The translations under genes and the position numbers were made by a program. The notes beneath the pieces were generated by a model, which ran no database searches, was not told where the DNA came from, and worked only from the letters and a program-made list of their open reading frames with translations. Below, piece after piece: positions 1 to 5,901 of a stretch of DNA of 10,205 bases (position 1 is the stretch's first letter; each line of letters opens with the position of its first letter). The DNA is from Limnohabitans sp. (GTDB lineage Bacteria > Pseudomonadota > Gammaproteobacteria > Burkholderiales > Burkholderiaceae_C), in the NCBI GenBank assembly GCA_009693225.1, contig SHXP01000064.1, forward strand, positions 1-10,205, written 5' to 3'.

Positions 1-37
1 GCGTGGTGCGTGCGTTTTTATGCAGGGCGATCATCAT
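1..37 (-). CDS. IS481-family transposase, N-terminal 12 codons only
   Basis: The minus strand starts ATG ATG ATC at base 37 and reads MMIALHKNARTT before leaving the window; the next base is C, which allows the proline that commonly follows. From memory, 'LHKNARTTP' is a typical beginning for one large group of IS481-type transposases, which have an N-terminal helix-turn-helix followed by a DDE (rve) integrase core that cuts and joins DNA. Only the extreme N-terminus is visible, so neither domain can be checked, and the gene may be intact or broken. Either ATG at 35-37 or 32-34 could be the start; the upstream one is better spaced from the Shine-Dalgarno. The assignment rests on a short residue match plus the correct start context, so it is moderate. 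Confidence 0.6.
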   Translation of the reverse strand, partial: MMIALHKNARTT

Positions 38-44
38 GACAAGG

Positions 45-49
45 CTCCC
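45..49 (-). promoter_or_regulatory. Shine-Dalgarno of the transposase gene
   Basis: The minus strand reads GGGAG, then a 7-base spacer, then ATG. It is one of the few clear ribosome binding sites in the window and supports the partial reading frame at the left edge as a real gene start. Confidence 0.6.
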
Positions 50-164
50 GGGTGGACTGCTGTGGTGACGCAAAGATTGTCTATCAACTGCCGCATGACC
101 TCTCTGGCCATGAAGAGCGGATACCGTTTTGAGTCAATGCAATCATCCGAGATGCGACAGATAC

Positions 165-1367
165 TCAGCAAGATGTCGGGTCCTTTGTGTCGTCAGTCTG
201 AGACCAGATTTGCGCTGGCGCCAGAAAAATCAGCAGCACCAGCATCATGAAATGGCCTTCGACCATGTCTATGCTCATGGAGTTGAACAGAATGCTGGTG
301 AGGAAGAGACAGACTAACAACCAAAGACCATGGCGTTGCCAGCGCCCGCTGCGCTGCGCTGCCATGCGACAGGCCTGGACAAACATGCCCAAGTAGAGCA
401 GCAAACCTATCAATCCTTTGGTTTTCCACAGGTACAGGTATTCGTTATGCGGGTTGGGGGCAAAAACTTTCGGGTTGGTCGCGCCCATGTCCCGGTTGAC
501 TTTCCAGAAGAGATCTTTGAAGTTCAGCGAACCGGCGCCTGTCCAGAAGTGGTCCTGCACGATAGCCCAGGAGGAGACAAAGTACTGCAATCGCAAGCCG
601 ACCGAGGTTTCAAGCCGGCTTCTTTCATGCGGACTCATCTGAAAAAATTGCTGGTACTCGGTGAAAAACAAGTCCACGCGCTGATGTACCGTGGGCGATA
701 AAACGGCCAACAGCAACAAAGCGGCCAACACGGCCACGCCAGCCAGCAAATACACCAGGCGGCGCCCAGTATGACTGTGCCACATGAGGAAAAGCATGAA
801 CACGCTACCGGCAGCCAGCAAGACATAGCCGGTACGGCGATAGGAAGCAAAAAAGAGTGATGTCAGCAGCAATAAGCATACAGAGCCCAACAGCCACGGC
901 CGGTAGCGCCCGATAAGCGCGGCATGGGCCAGCAGCAAAACCATGCCGGTCAGAGTCTGTCCGTGCATGTTAGGCATGAAGATAGTCATGAACTCCGGGT
1001 GATGAAGTATCAGCGTCCACACCAGGTTGGCCGCCGCCAGCAGGCTTACCGTGCCGCCCAGAGCCAGCAGGGCATGTTGCGTCACCCGGGGCGAGGTAAA
1101 CAGCGGCCAAAGCAGCAAGACAAAAAAGAATTTACGCACACGACGAAGCGCTTGCAGCGACTCGCTCAGGCCGTTGCCGCCCAGCAGGTTGGCGGCGAAG
1201 TCCCACAGGCAAAACAGTGCGATGAGGATGAACAAGGGCTTGGTCTGTGCCCATTCCCCGGCCGGCCACTGAAAACGCGTCCAGGCCCACAGCGACAGCA
1301 GTACCAGCAGCAGCACCAGCGGCGAGGCCAGGCGTTGCATCCGTTGGTCGTTGAGCACGGAAATCAT
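165..1367 (-). CDS. O-antigen ligase-like membrane protein (Wzy_C/WaaL family)
   Basis: A polytopic inner-membrane protein of about 400 residues with roughly ten or more hydrophobic segments. A large soluble loop, expected to be periplasmic, spans residues ~225-310. The loop carries the Wzy_C-type features SVGLRLQYF (255-263), TGAGS (276-280) and NPHNEYL (305-311). A conserved arginine and histidine of this kind are functionally important in WaaL ligases; here R259 and H307 are candidates. ASYRRTG (174-180) before the loop is also family-like. The family joins undecaprenyl-linked O-antigen or related glycans to lipid A-core, but it also contains polymerases (Wzy) and protein glycosyltransferases, so the exact substrate is unknown. 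No other polysaccharide gene is in view. I chose the ATG at 1367. The reading frame extends to a TTG at 1397, and a later ATG lies at 1340; a TATAAT-like box at 1374-1379 argues against the TTG. Confidence 0.8.
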   Translation of the reverse strand: MISVLNDQRMQRLASPLVLLLVLLSLWAWTRFQWPAGEWAQTKPLFILIALFCLWDFAANLLGGNGLSESLQALRRVRKFFFVLLLWPLFTSPRVTQHALLALGGTVSLLAAANLVWTLILHHPEFMTIFMPNMHGQTLTGMVLLLAHAALIGRYRPWLLGSVCLLLLTSLFFASYRRTGYVLLAAGSVFMLFLMWHSHTGRRLVYLLAGVAVLAALLLLAVLSPTVHQRVDLFFTEYQQFFQMSPHERSRLETSVGLRLQYFVSSWAIVQDHFWTGAGSLNFKDLFWKVNRDMGATNPKVFAPNPHNEYLYLWKTKGLIGLLLYLGMFVQACRMAAQRSGRWQRHGLWLLVCLFLTSILFNSMSIDMVEGHFMMLVLLIFLAPAQIWSQTDDTKDPTSC

Positions 1368-1373
1368 GCGGGC

Positions 1374-1379
1374 ATTATC
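1374..1379 (-). promoter_or_regulatory. Candidate -10 box for the O-antigen ligase-like gene
   Basis: The minus strand reads GATAAT, five of six bases of the TATAAT consensus. I found no good -35 at 16-18 bases. Transcription would begin close to base 1367, giving either an almost leaderless message at that ATG or a short leader to the ATG at 1340. Confidence 0.25.
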
Positions 1380-1398
1380 AAGCCTAAAGCATGACAAA

Positions 1399-1437
1399 CG
1401 CTGTCGCAGCGGACGTGCCCGGGTTGCTGACGCCGGG
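1399..1437. repeat. Two short GC-rich dyads between the ligase-like gene and uvrA
   Basis: CGCTG-TCG-CAGCG (1399-1411) is a perfect 5-bp stem with a 3-base loop. CCCGG (1418-1422) and CCGGG (1433-1437) form a second stem with a 10-base loop. Neither is followed by a T-run on either strand, so they do not look like Rho-independent terminators. They could be operator half-sites, transcript hairpins, or chance in GC-rich DNA. Confidence 0.3.
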
Positions 1438-1478
1438 AGATCACAAACAGCGCCAGCCCCGCTTGTTCAGGGATTCAC

Positions 1479-1497
1479 TATGATGGCGGGTTACCCG
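1479..1497 (+). promoter_or_regulatory. Candidate uvrA -10 box followed by an 11-bp dyad
   Basis: TATGAT (1479-1484) matches five of six bases of the -10 consensus, with no convincing -35 upstream. Directly downstream, where transcription would start, lies the perfect dyad CGGGT-T-ACCCG (1487-1497). The leader from there to the GTG is A-rich and has no Shine-Dalgarno. I looked for a LexA-type CTG-N10-CAG site in the gap and found none. Confidence 0.3.
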
Positions 1498-1513
1498 AAA
1501 TAAAACCAAACAC

Positions 1514-4495
1514 GTGAATTCACCCTCAGACGCCAACTATCTGCTAAAACATATCAACGGGCGCGGTGCGTTCGGGCAGATCAGTATTCGCGGTGCCCGC
1601 ACCCATAACCTGAAAAATATCGACCTGGATATTCCGCGCAACCAGCTGGTGGTGATCACCGGTTTGTCGGGTTCGGGCAAATCCAGCCTGGCGTTTGATA
1701 CTTTGTACGCCGAAGGTCAGCGCCGTTATGTGGAGAGTCTCTCGGCTTACGTCAGACAGTTTTTGCAACGCATGGACAAGCCGGATGTGGACCTGATCGA
1801 AGGCCTGTCACCGGCGATTGCCATCGAGCAAAAAGCCACCAGCCACAACCCGCGCTCCACCGTCGGCACGGTGACCGAAATCCATGACTACTTGCGGCTT
1901 TTGTTTGCGCGCGCCGGCACGCCGCATTGCCCTGAGCACGGCGTGCCCTTACAGGCGTCGAGCGTGTCACAAATGGTCGACGCGGTGCTGGCTATGCCCG
2001 CCGAGACGCGCATTCTGTTGATGGCGCCGGTGGCGCGCGAACGCAAAGGTGAATTCACCGAGGTGTTCACGCAGGTGCAGGCGCAGGGTTTTGTGCGTTT
2101 CCGGGTGGACGGCAAGGTGCTTGAACTGGCCGATCTGCCCGCTTTGGCCAAGCAGGAAAAGCACGATATCGACGTGGTTGTTGACCGCCTCAAGGTACGG
2201 CCCGATATGCTGCAACGTATTGCCGAGAGCATGGAAACCGCCTTGCGTCTGGCCGACGGGCGCGCCCTGGTGCTGGATCTAGACAGCGGCGTTGAACATG
2301 CATTCAACGCCAAATTCGCCTGCCCGCATTGCAGCTTTGCCATCGGCGAACTCGAGCCGCGATTGTTTTCTTTCAATTCACCGCTGGGCGCCTGCCCTGA
2401 CTGTGAAGGCCTGGGCGAGCAAAGTTTTTTCGACCCGGCGCGCATCGTCGCGGTCCCGGACATCAGCCTGGCCAGCGGCGCCATCAAGGGCTGGGACAAA
2501 CGCAACGCCTATTACTTTGCCATGCTCGAGAGCCTGGCCAGGCATTACGGCTTTGATCTGGAATTGCCGTTTGAACAACTACCTGAAGCGGTCAGGCAGG
2601 TGCTGCTGTTCGGCTCGGGTGAAGAAGAGATCAAGTTCAGTTATGTGCTTGAGTCCGGCGCTCGCTCGGGCCGCAAGACCAGCAAAATGCATCCGTTTGA
2701 AGGCATAGTGAACAACATGAGCCGTCGTTACTGCGAGACGGATTCCGCGCTGGTGCGCGAAGAGTTGTCGCGCTACAGAGGGCATCGCGTCTGCGTGGCC
2801 TGCGCAGGCACCCGCCTGCGCCCCGAGGCGCGCCATGTGCGTCTGGGAAGCGGCGCGCAGGCACGAACGCTGCACGATGTCAGCCACACCAACTTGTCCG
2901 ATTGCCAGACTTACTTTCAAAACCTGAAATTAGAGGGCAATAAAGCCGATATCGCCGACAAGGTGGTGCGCGAAATCGCCAACCGGCTAAAATTTTTGAA
3001 TGACGTGGGCCTGACTTACCTAAGCTTGTCGCGCAGCGCGGACACCTTGTCCGGCGGTGAAGCCCAGCGCATCCGCCTAGCCTCGCAAATCGGCTCGGGC
3101 CTGACCGGCGTGATGTATGTGTTGGACGAGCCCAGCATCGGCTTGCACCAGCGCGACAACGACCGCTTGATAGACACGCTCAAACATTTGCGCGACATCG
3201 GTAACAGCGTGCTGGTGGTCGAACACGATGAAGACATGATCCGCGCCGCCGATCATTGCATCGACATGGGCCCGGGCGCTGGGGTGCACGGCGGCCACGT
3301 GATGGCGCAGGGCACGCCGGCACAGATACAGGCCAATCCGCAGTCACTCACAGGCCGCTATATGAGCGGCGAGTTGTGTATCCCCGTGCCGGCGCAGCGC
3401 CGTGACTGGCTGCTGCAACAACCGGCGGCCGCGGTGCAGGCGCCGCCCGCCAATGTGTTCGGCAACCCTTTGCCTGCCAGCATGTGCAGCGTCGCCCGAC
3501 AGGCCTTGACCGTGGTCGGCGCACGCGGCCATAACCTGCAAAACCTGACGGTCGAGTTTCCGGTCGGCCTTTTCACCTGTGTCACCGGCGTATCCGGTTC
3601 GGGCAAATCCACCCTGGTCAACGACACCTTGTATGCCGCGGTGGCCCGACAGATTCACCGGGCGCACGATGAACCGGCGGCACATGACGACATCCTCGGT
3701 CTTTACTACTTCGACAAAGTCATCAATGTGGACCAGTCGCCGATCGGCCGCACACCGCGCTCCAACCCGGCCACTTACACCGGCCTGTTCACGCCGCTGC
3801 GGGAGTTGATGGCCGAGGTGACGATGGCGCGCGAACGCGGCTACGGGCCAGGTCGTTTCTCCTTCAATGTGGACGGTGGGCGCTGCAGCGCCTGCCAGGG
3901 CGACGGCATGGTCAAGGTGGAAATGCACTTTTTGCCCGACGTCTATGTGCCATGCGATGTGTGCCTGGGACAGCGTTACAACCGTGAAACCCTGGATGTG
4001 CAATACAAGGGCAAAAATATCGCGCAGATTTTGAACATGACGGTGGAAGACGCGCTGGCCTTTTTCAAGGCCGTGCCGGCACTCGCACGAAAACTCAATA
4101 CCTTGATGGAAGTCGGTCTCGGCTATATCCATTTGGGGCAGGCTGCCACCACCTTGTCAGGTGGCGAGGCGCAGCGGGTTAAGCTGGCGCTGGAGCTCAG
4201 CAAGCGCGACACCGGCAGAACGCTTTACATACTGGATGAACCGACCACGGGTTTGCATTTTGCGGACATCGATTTGCTGTTGAAAGTGCTGCGTCAACTG
4301 GTGGAAGCAGGCAATACGATGGTGGTGATCGAGCACAACCTGGATGTGATCAAAACAGCTGACTGGCTGATAGACATGGGGCCGCTGGGCGGCGGCGGCG
4401 GTGGTCAGGTGGTGGCCACAGGTACGCCCGAGCAGATTGCCGCCAACCCCGACAGTGTGACCGGCCGGTATTTAAGGCGATTGCTGCCCGGCTGA
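1514..4495 (+). CDS. uvrA: UvrABC excinuclease subunit A
   Basis: UvrA is the damage-sensing ATPase of nucleotide excision repair. As a dimer it loads UvrB at distorted DNA and then leaves, before UvrC cuts. The 993-residue protein is complete. ATPase half 1 has Walker A GLSGSGKSS (50-58), zinc module CPHC (270-273) with CPDC (294-297), CVAC (427-430), signature LSGGEAQR (512-519) and Walker B VLDEPSIGLH (536-545). Half 2 has Walker A GVSGSGKST (692-700), zinc module CSAC (791-794) with CDVC (814-817), signature LSGGEAQR (881-888) and Walker B ILDEPTTGLH (906-915). It is about 50 residues longer than E. coli UvrA (940). The extra length includes a ~20-residue N-terminal extension and a longer linker between halves (620-665). 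The GTG at 1514 is the only sensible start: a stop lies in frame at 1481 and the conserved ISIRGARTHN comes at residue 23. Its stop is one base from the convergent regulator's stop. Confidence 0.98.
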   Translation: MNSPSDANYLLKHINGRGAFGQISIRGARTHNLKNIDLDIPRNQLVVITGLSGSGKSSLAFDTLYAEGQRRYVESLSAYVRQFLQRMDKPDVDLIEGLSPAIAIEQKATSHNPRSTVGTVTEIHDYLRLLFARAGTPHCPEHGVPLQASSVSQMVDAVLAMPAETRILLMAPVARERKGEFTEVFTQVQAQGFVRFRVDGKVLELADLPALAKQEKHDIDVVVDRLKVRPDMLQRIAESMETALRLADGRALVLDLDSGVEHAFNAKFACPHCSFAIGELEPRLFSFNSPLGACPDCEGLGEQSFFDPARIVAVPDISLASGAIKGWDKRNAYYFAMLESLARHYGFDLELPFEQLPEAVRQVLLFGSGEEEIKFSYVLESGARSGRKTSKMHPFEGIVNNMSRRYCETDSALVREELSRYRGHRVCVACAGTRLRPEARHVRLGSGAQARTLHDVSHTNLSDCQTYFQNLKLEGNKADIADKVVREIANRLKFLNDVGLTYLSLSRSADTLSGGEAQRIRLASQIGSGLTGVMYVLDEPSIGLHQRDNDRLIDTLKHLRDIGNSVLVVEHDEDMIRAADHCIDMGPGAGVHGGHVMAQGTPAQIQANPQSLTGRYMSGELCIPVPAQRRDWLLQQPAAAVQAPPANVFGNPLPASMCSVARQALTVVGARGHNLQNLTVEFPVGLFTCVTGVSGSGKSTLVNDTLYAAVARQIHRAHDEPAAHDDILGLYYFDKVINVDQSPIGRTPRSNPATYTGLFTPLRELMAEVTMARERGYGPGRFSFNVDGGRCSACQGDGMVKVEMHFLPDVYVPCDVCLGQRYNRETLDVQYKGKNIAQILNMTVEDALAFFKAVPALARKLNTLMEVGLGYIHLGQAATTLSGGEAQRVKLALELSKRDTGRTLYILDEPTTGLHFADIDLLLKVLRQLVEAGNTMVVIEHNLDVIKTADWLIDMGPLGGGGGGQVVATGTPEQIAANPDSVTGRYLRRLLPG

Positions 4496-4496
4496 A

Positions 4497-4883
4497 TCAG
4501 GTTTTTGGCGGCAGATACACATTGGCTGCCGCGTCAGCCATTTCGTCCAGGATGTCCAGTGCCTGGCTGGTCGGCAACAGGTATTTGGTACGGCGGTTGC
4601 TGCCTTCAAAGACCAGTTCGATCATGTTCAGATTGAGCAAGTCATTGATTTTGCGATGCAGCATCGCTGGTGAACCTATGTTTTTCAGGTTCATCGCCTG
4701 GGTCACATTCAAAGGTTGCTTTTTGTCATTTGCCATGGCCACACGCATCAGCAGTACTTGAGCATCAATGTCAGGCAGCTTGTGGTGGTGGCCATGTTCA
4801 ATGGCTGTAACGGTTTCAAGAAAAGAGAAGAATTTGGTACGGTTCGAGGTCATGGCGCAATAATTCTTATAATACCTGAACAT
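4497..4883 (-). CDS. Small MarR-like winged helix-turn-helix regulator
   Basis: A 128-residue soluble protein that I recognise only by fold. Residues ~40-110 follow the MarR-type pattern: a helix with AQVLLMRVAMAN (41-52), a likely helix-turn-helix (LNVTQAMNLKNIG then SPAMLHRKINDLLNLNMIEL, 58-90), and a wing with SNRRTKYLLPT (95-105), matching the usual '..D/NRR.k...LT' wing. It probably binds DNA as a dimer, but its target and ligand are unknown. The start is uncertain: ATG at 4883 (first possible, with an in-frame stop just upstream) or ATG at 4853 (MTSNRT, 118 residues); neither has a Shine-Dalgarno. A histidine run HGHHH (30-34) precedes the domain. By eye it is more AT-rich than its neighbours. 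It is convergent with uvrA and lies downstream of the pyrF terminator in the same direction, so it is probably transcribed alone. Confidence 0.7.
   Translation of the reverse strand: MFRYYKNYCAMTSNRTKFFSFLETVTAIEHGHHHKLPDIDAQVLLMRVAMANDKKQPLNVTQAMNLKNIGSPAMLHRKINDLLNLNMIELVFEGSNRRTKYLLPTSQALDILDEMADAAANVYLPPKT
4869..4874 (-). promoter_or_regulatory. Alternative -10 box inside the annotated start of the regulator
   Basis: The minus strand reads TATTAT, five of six matches to TATAAT, without a good -35. If used, transcription would start near 4862 and only the shorter MTSNRT start at 4853 could be translated. It competes with the candidate promoter at 4930-4958. Confidence 0.2.
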
Positions 4884-4929
4884 AGCTCAGATTCGATTAG
4901 AGCGCATTAACCCGTTGATATGATTTACC

Positions 4930-4958
4930 TTTTTATGAAAGCAGTGCTTAAAAAACAA
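4930..4958 (-). promoter_or_regulatory. Candidate promoter and operator dyad of the MarR-like gene
   Basis: On the minus strand TTGTTT (4953-4958) stands 17 bases upstream of TAAAAA (4930-4935). This is a weak but correctly spaced -35/-10 pair that would give a leader of about 40 bases to the ATG at 4883. The spacer contains a perfect 11-bp dyad, AAGCA-G-TGCTT (4939-4949). A repressor site in that position would block RNA polymerase, and MarR proteins commonly repress their own genes, so autoregulation is a reasonable inference. Confidence 0.3.
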
Positions 4959-4973
4959 ACAGCTTTGACCGAT

Positions 4974-5003
4974 AAAAAGCACACGGATCGGCTCAGACCG
5001 TGC
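4974..5003 (-). terminator. Probable Rho-independent terminator of the pyrF operon
   Basis: The minus-strand transcript forms a stem CACGG (4998-5002) with CCGTG (4982-4986) around an 11-base loop, followed after TGC by TTTTT (4974-4978). The pyrF stop codon lies in the loop, so the hairpin overlaps the end of the gene. The stem is only 5 bp, so the terminator may be weak. Confidence 0.5.
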
Positions 5004-5835
5004 TGGCCGAGTTGAGCAGATCCCTGCTGGATATGGCACTGTCGCGCGCCGCTTGGGCATAGTCAGCGCCGGCACTGGCGTACAGAATGGCGCGCGAGGA
5101 ATTGACAATGATGGGGCCGCTCACGCCTTGTGCATTGCGCCGCAGGCCGGCCTGTACCGTGGCCCGGGCGTCGCCGCCTTGTGCGCCAATGCCGGGAATC
5201 AGCAAGGGCAAAGCGGGTGCAATCTCGCGCACACGTGCAATTTCTGCCGGATAAGTGGCGCCGACCACCAGGCCGAGTTGACCGTTCAGGTTCCAGGGCC
5301 CTTGCGCCAGCCGCGCCAGGTGCTCGAACAGCATGGGCGTGCCGTCGACGCCGGCCAGCCGCCGGGTTTGCAAATCGCCGCCGCCGGGATTGGACGTGCG
5401 GCACAGCAAAAAAGCACCTTTGCCGTGGCGTTTCAAATAAGGCTCCACCGAATCAAAGCCCATGAACGGCGACAAGGTGACAGCGTCAGCGCCATAGCGC
5501 TCAAAGGCCTCGATGGCGTATTGCTCAGCGGTGCTGCCGATGTCGCCGCGTTTGGCGTCCAGAATCACGGGTACCGCTGGAGCCACACGGCGTATGTGTG
5601 CGATCAATTGCTCCAGTTGCGCTTCGGCGCGGTGGGCGGCAAAGTAGGCGATTTGCGGTTTGAAGGCGCAGACCAGGTCCAGGGTGGCGTCAACCATGGC
5701 AGCACAGAAATCATAAATACGGACAGAGCGGCCGTTCAGGGCCCCCGGAAAGCGCGAGGGTTCGGGGTCCAGACCGACGCACAGCATGGACTGGTTCTGC
5801 GTGCCGGCTTGTTGCAGTTGTTCTAGAAAGCTCAT
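4993..5835 (-). CDS. pyrF: Orotidine 5'-phosphate decarboxylase, type 2
   Basis: PyrF removes CO2 from orotidine 5'-phosphate to give UMP, the last step of de novo pyrimidine synthesis, in the cytoplasm. The protein is complete at 280 residues, which is usual for the longer type-2 family (E. coli's type-1 enzyme is shorter). It forms a single TIM barrel. Visible motifs are MLCVGLDPEPSRFP (17-30), FKPQ (58-61), the catalytic DAKRGDIGST (93-102) with K95 and D98, LLCRTSNPGGGD (143-154) and the phosphate-gripping IPGIGAQGGD (213-222). The ATG at 5835 fits the family start. There is no clear Shine-Dalgarno. It is last in a minus-strand gene train, 52 bases after the UDG-family gene; that gap begins with a potential hairpin, so its expression could be partly separate from the upstream genes. 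Confidence 0.96.
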   Translation of the reverse strand: MSFLEQLQQAGTQNQSMLCVGLDPEPSRFPGALNGRSVRIYDFCAAMVDATLDLVCAFKPQIAYFAAHRAEAQLEQLIAHIRRVAPAVPVILDAKRGDIGSTAEQYAIEAFERYGADAVTLSPFMGFDSVEPYLKRHGKGAFLLCRTSNPGGGDLQTRRLAGVDGTPMLFEHLARLAQGPWNLNGQLGLVVGATYPAEIARVREIAPALPLLIPGIGAQGGDARATVQAGLRRNAQGVSGPIIVNSSRAILYASAGADYAQAARDSAISSRDLLNSASTV

Positions 5836-5862
5836 GCGGCGGATTGTAGGCAGTCATTACCG

Positions 5863-5901
5863 TCAGCGGCTGTCAAAGCGTATGCATTCATGGGCCGCTG
5901 A
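5863..5901 (-). repeat. 8-bp inverted repeat at the UDG-family/pyrF junction
   Basis: TCAGCGGC (5863-5870) and GCCGCTGA (5894-5901) are perfect complements separated by 23 bases. In the transcript this would be a hairpin with the UDG-family stop codon (5888-5890) in its loop, ending 27 bases before the pyrF ATG. No T-run follows, so it is not a standard terminator. It could slow polymerase, mark an RNase site or affect pyrF translation. It could also be chance. Confidence 0.4.

Larger units (their letters stand above)
1..86 (-). mobile_element. Left end of a probable IS481-family insertion sequence (partial)
   Basis: Read on the minus strand, this stretch holds a short leader, a good Shine-Dalgarno and the first 12 codons of a transposase whose first residues match an IS481-family subgroup as I remember it. 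The outer end is placed near base 86, where the minus strand reads TGATAGACAATC; IS481 elements often begin with TG. The exact tip cannot be fixed, because the other end and any target-site duplication lie outside the window. If right, the element inserted about 80 bases downstream of the O-antigen ligase-like gene, in the same orientation. The bases between the IS tip and that gene's stop (87 to 164) hold no gene or clear terminator that I can see. Confidence 0.6.

Noticed and set aside
95..160. Short minus-strand frame starting ATGATTGCATTGACT between the IS end and the ligase-like gene
   Set aside because: It is only about 20 codons, has no Shine-Dalgarno and no recognisable product.
924..1394. 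Plus-strand open frame opposite the O-antigen ligase-like gene
   Set aside because: It is low-complexity, Gln-rich translation antisense to membrane helices, typical of a shadow frame.
1368..1397. TTG start adding ten residues to the O-antigen ligase-like protein
   Set aside because: The start codon is weak, the added segment has no hydrophobic or conserved character, and a promoter-like box falls inside it.
1398..1513. SOS (LexA) box upstream of uvrA
   Set aside because: I checked each CTG in the gap for CAG ten bases later and found none.
3344..4132. 262-codon open frame on the minus strand inside uvrA
   Set aside because: It is antisense to the highly conserved second half of UvrA, its product has no recognisable domain, and long antisense frames are expected in GC-rich coding DNA.
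5053..5826. 257-codon open frame on the plus strand across pyrF
   Set aside because: It mirrors pyrF almost exactly, and pyrF has all its catalytic motifs on the minus strand. The antisense product shows no family features.
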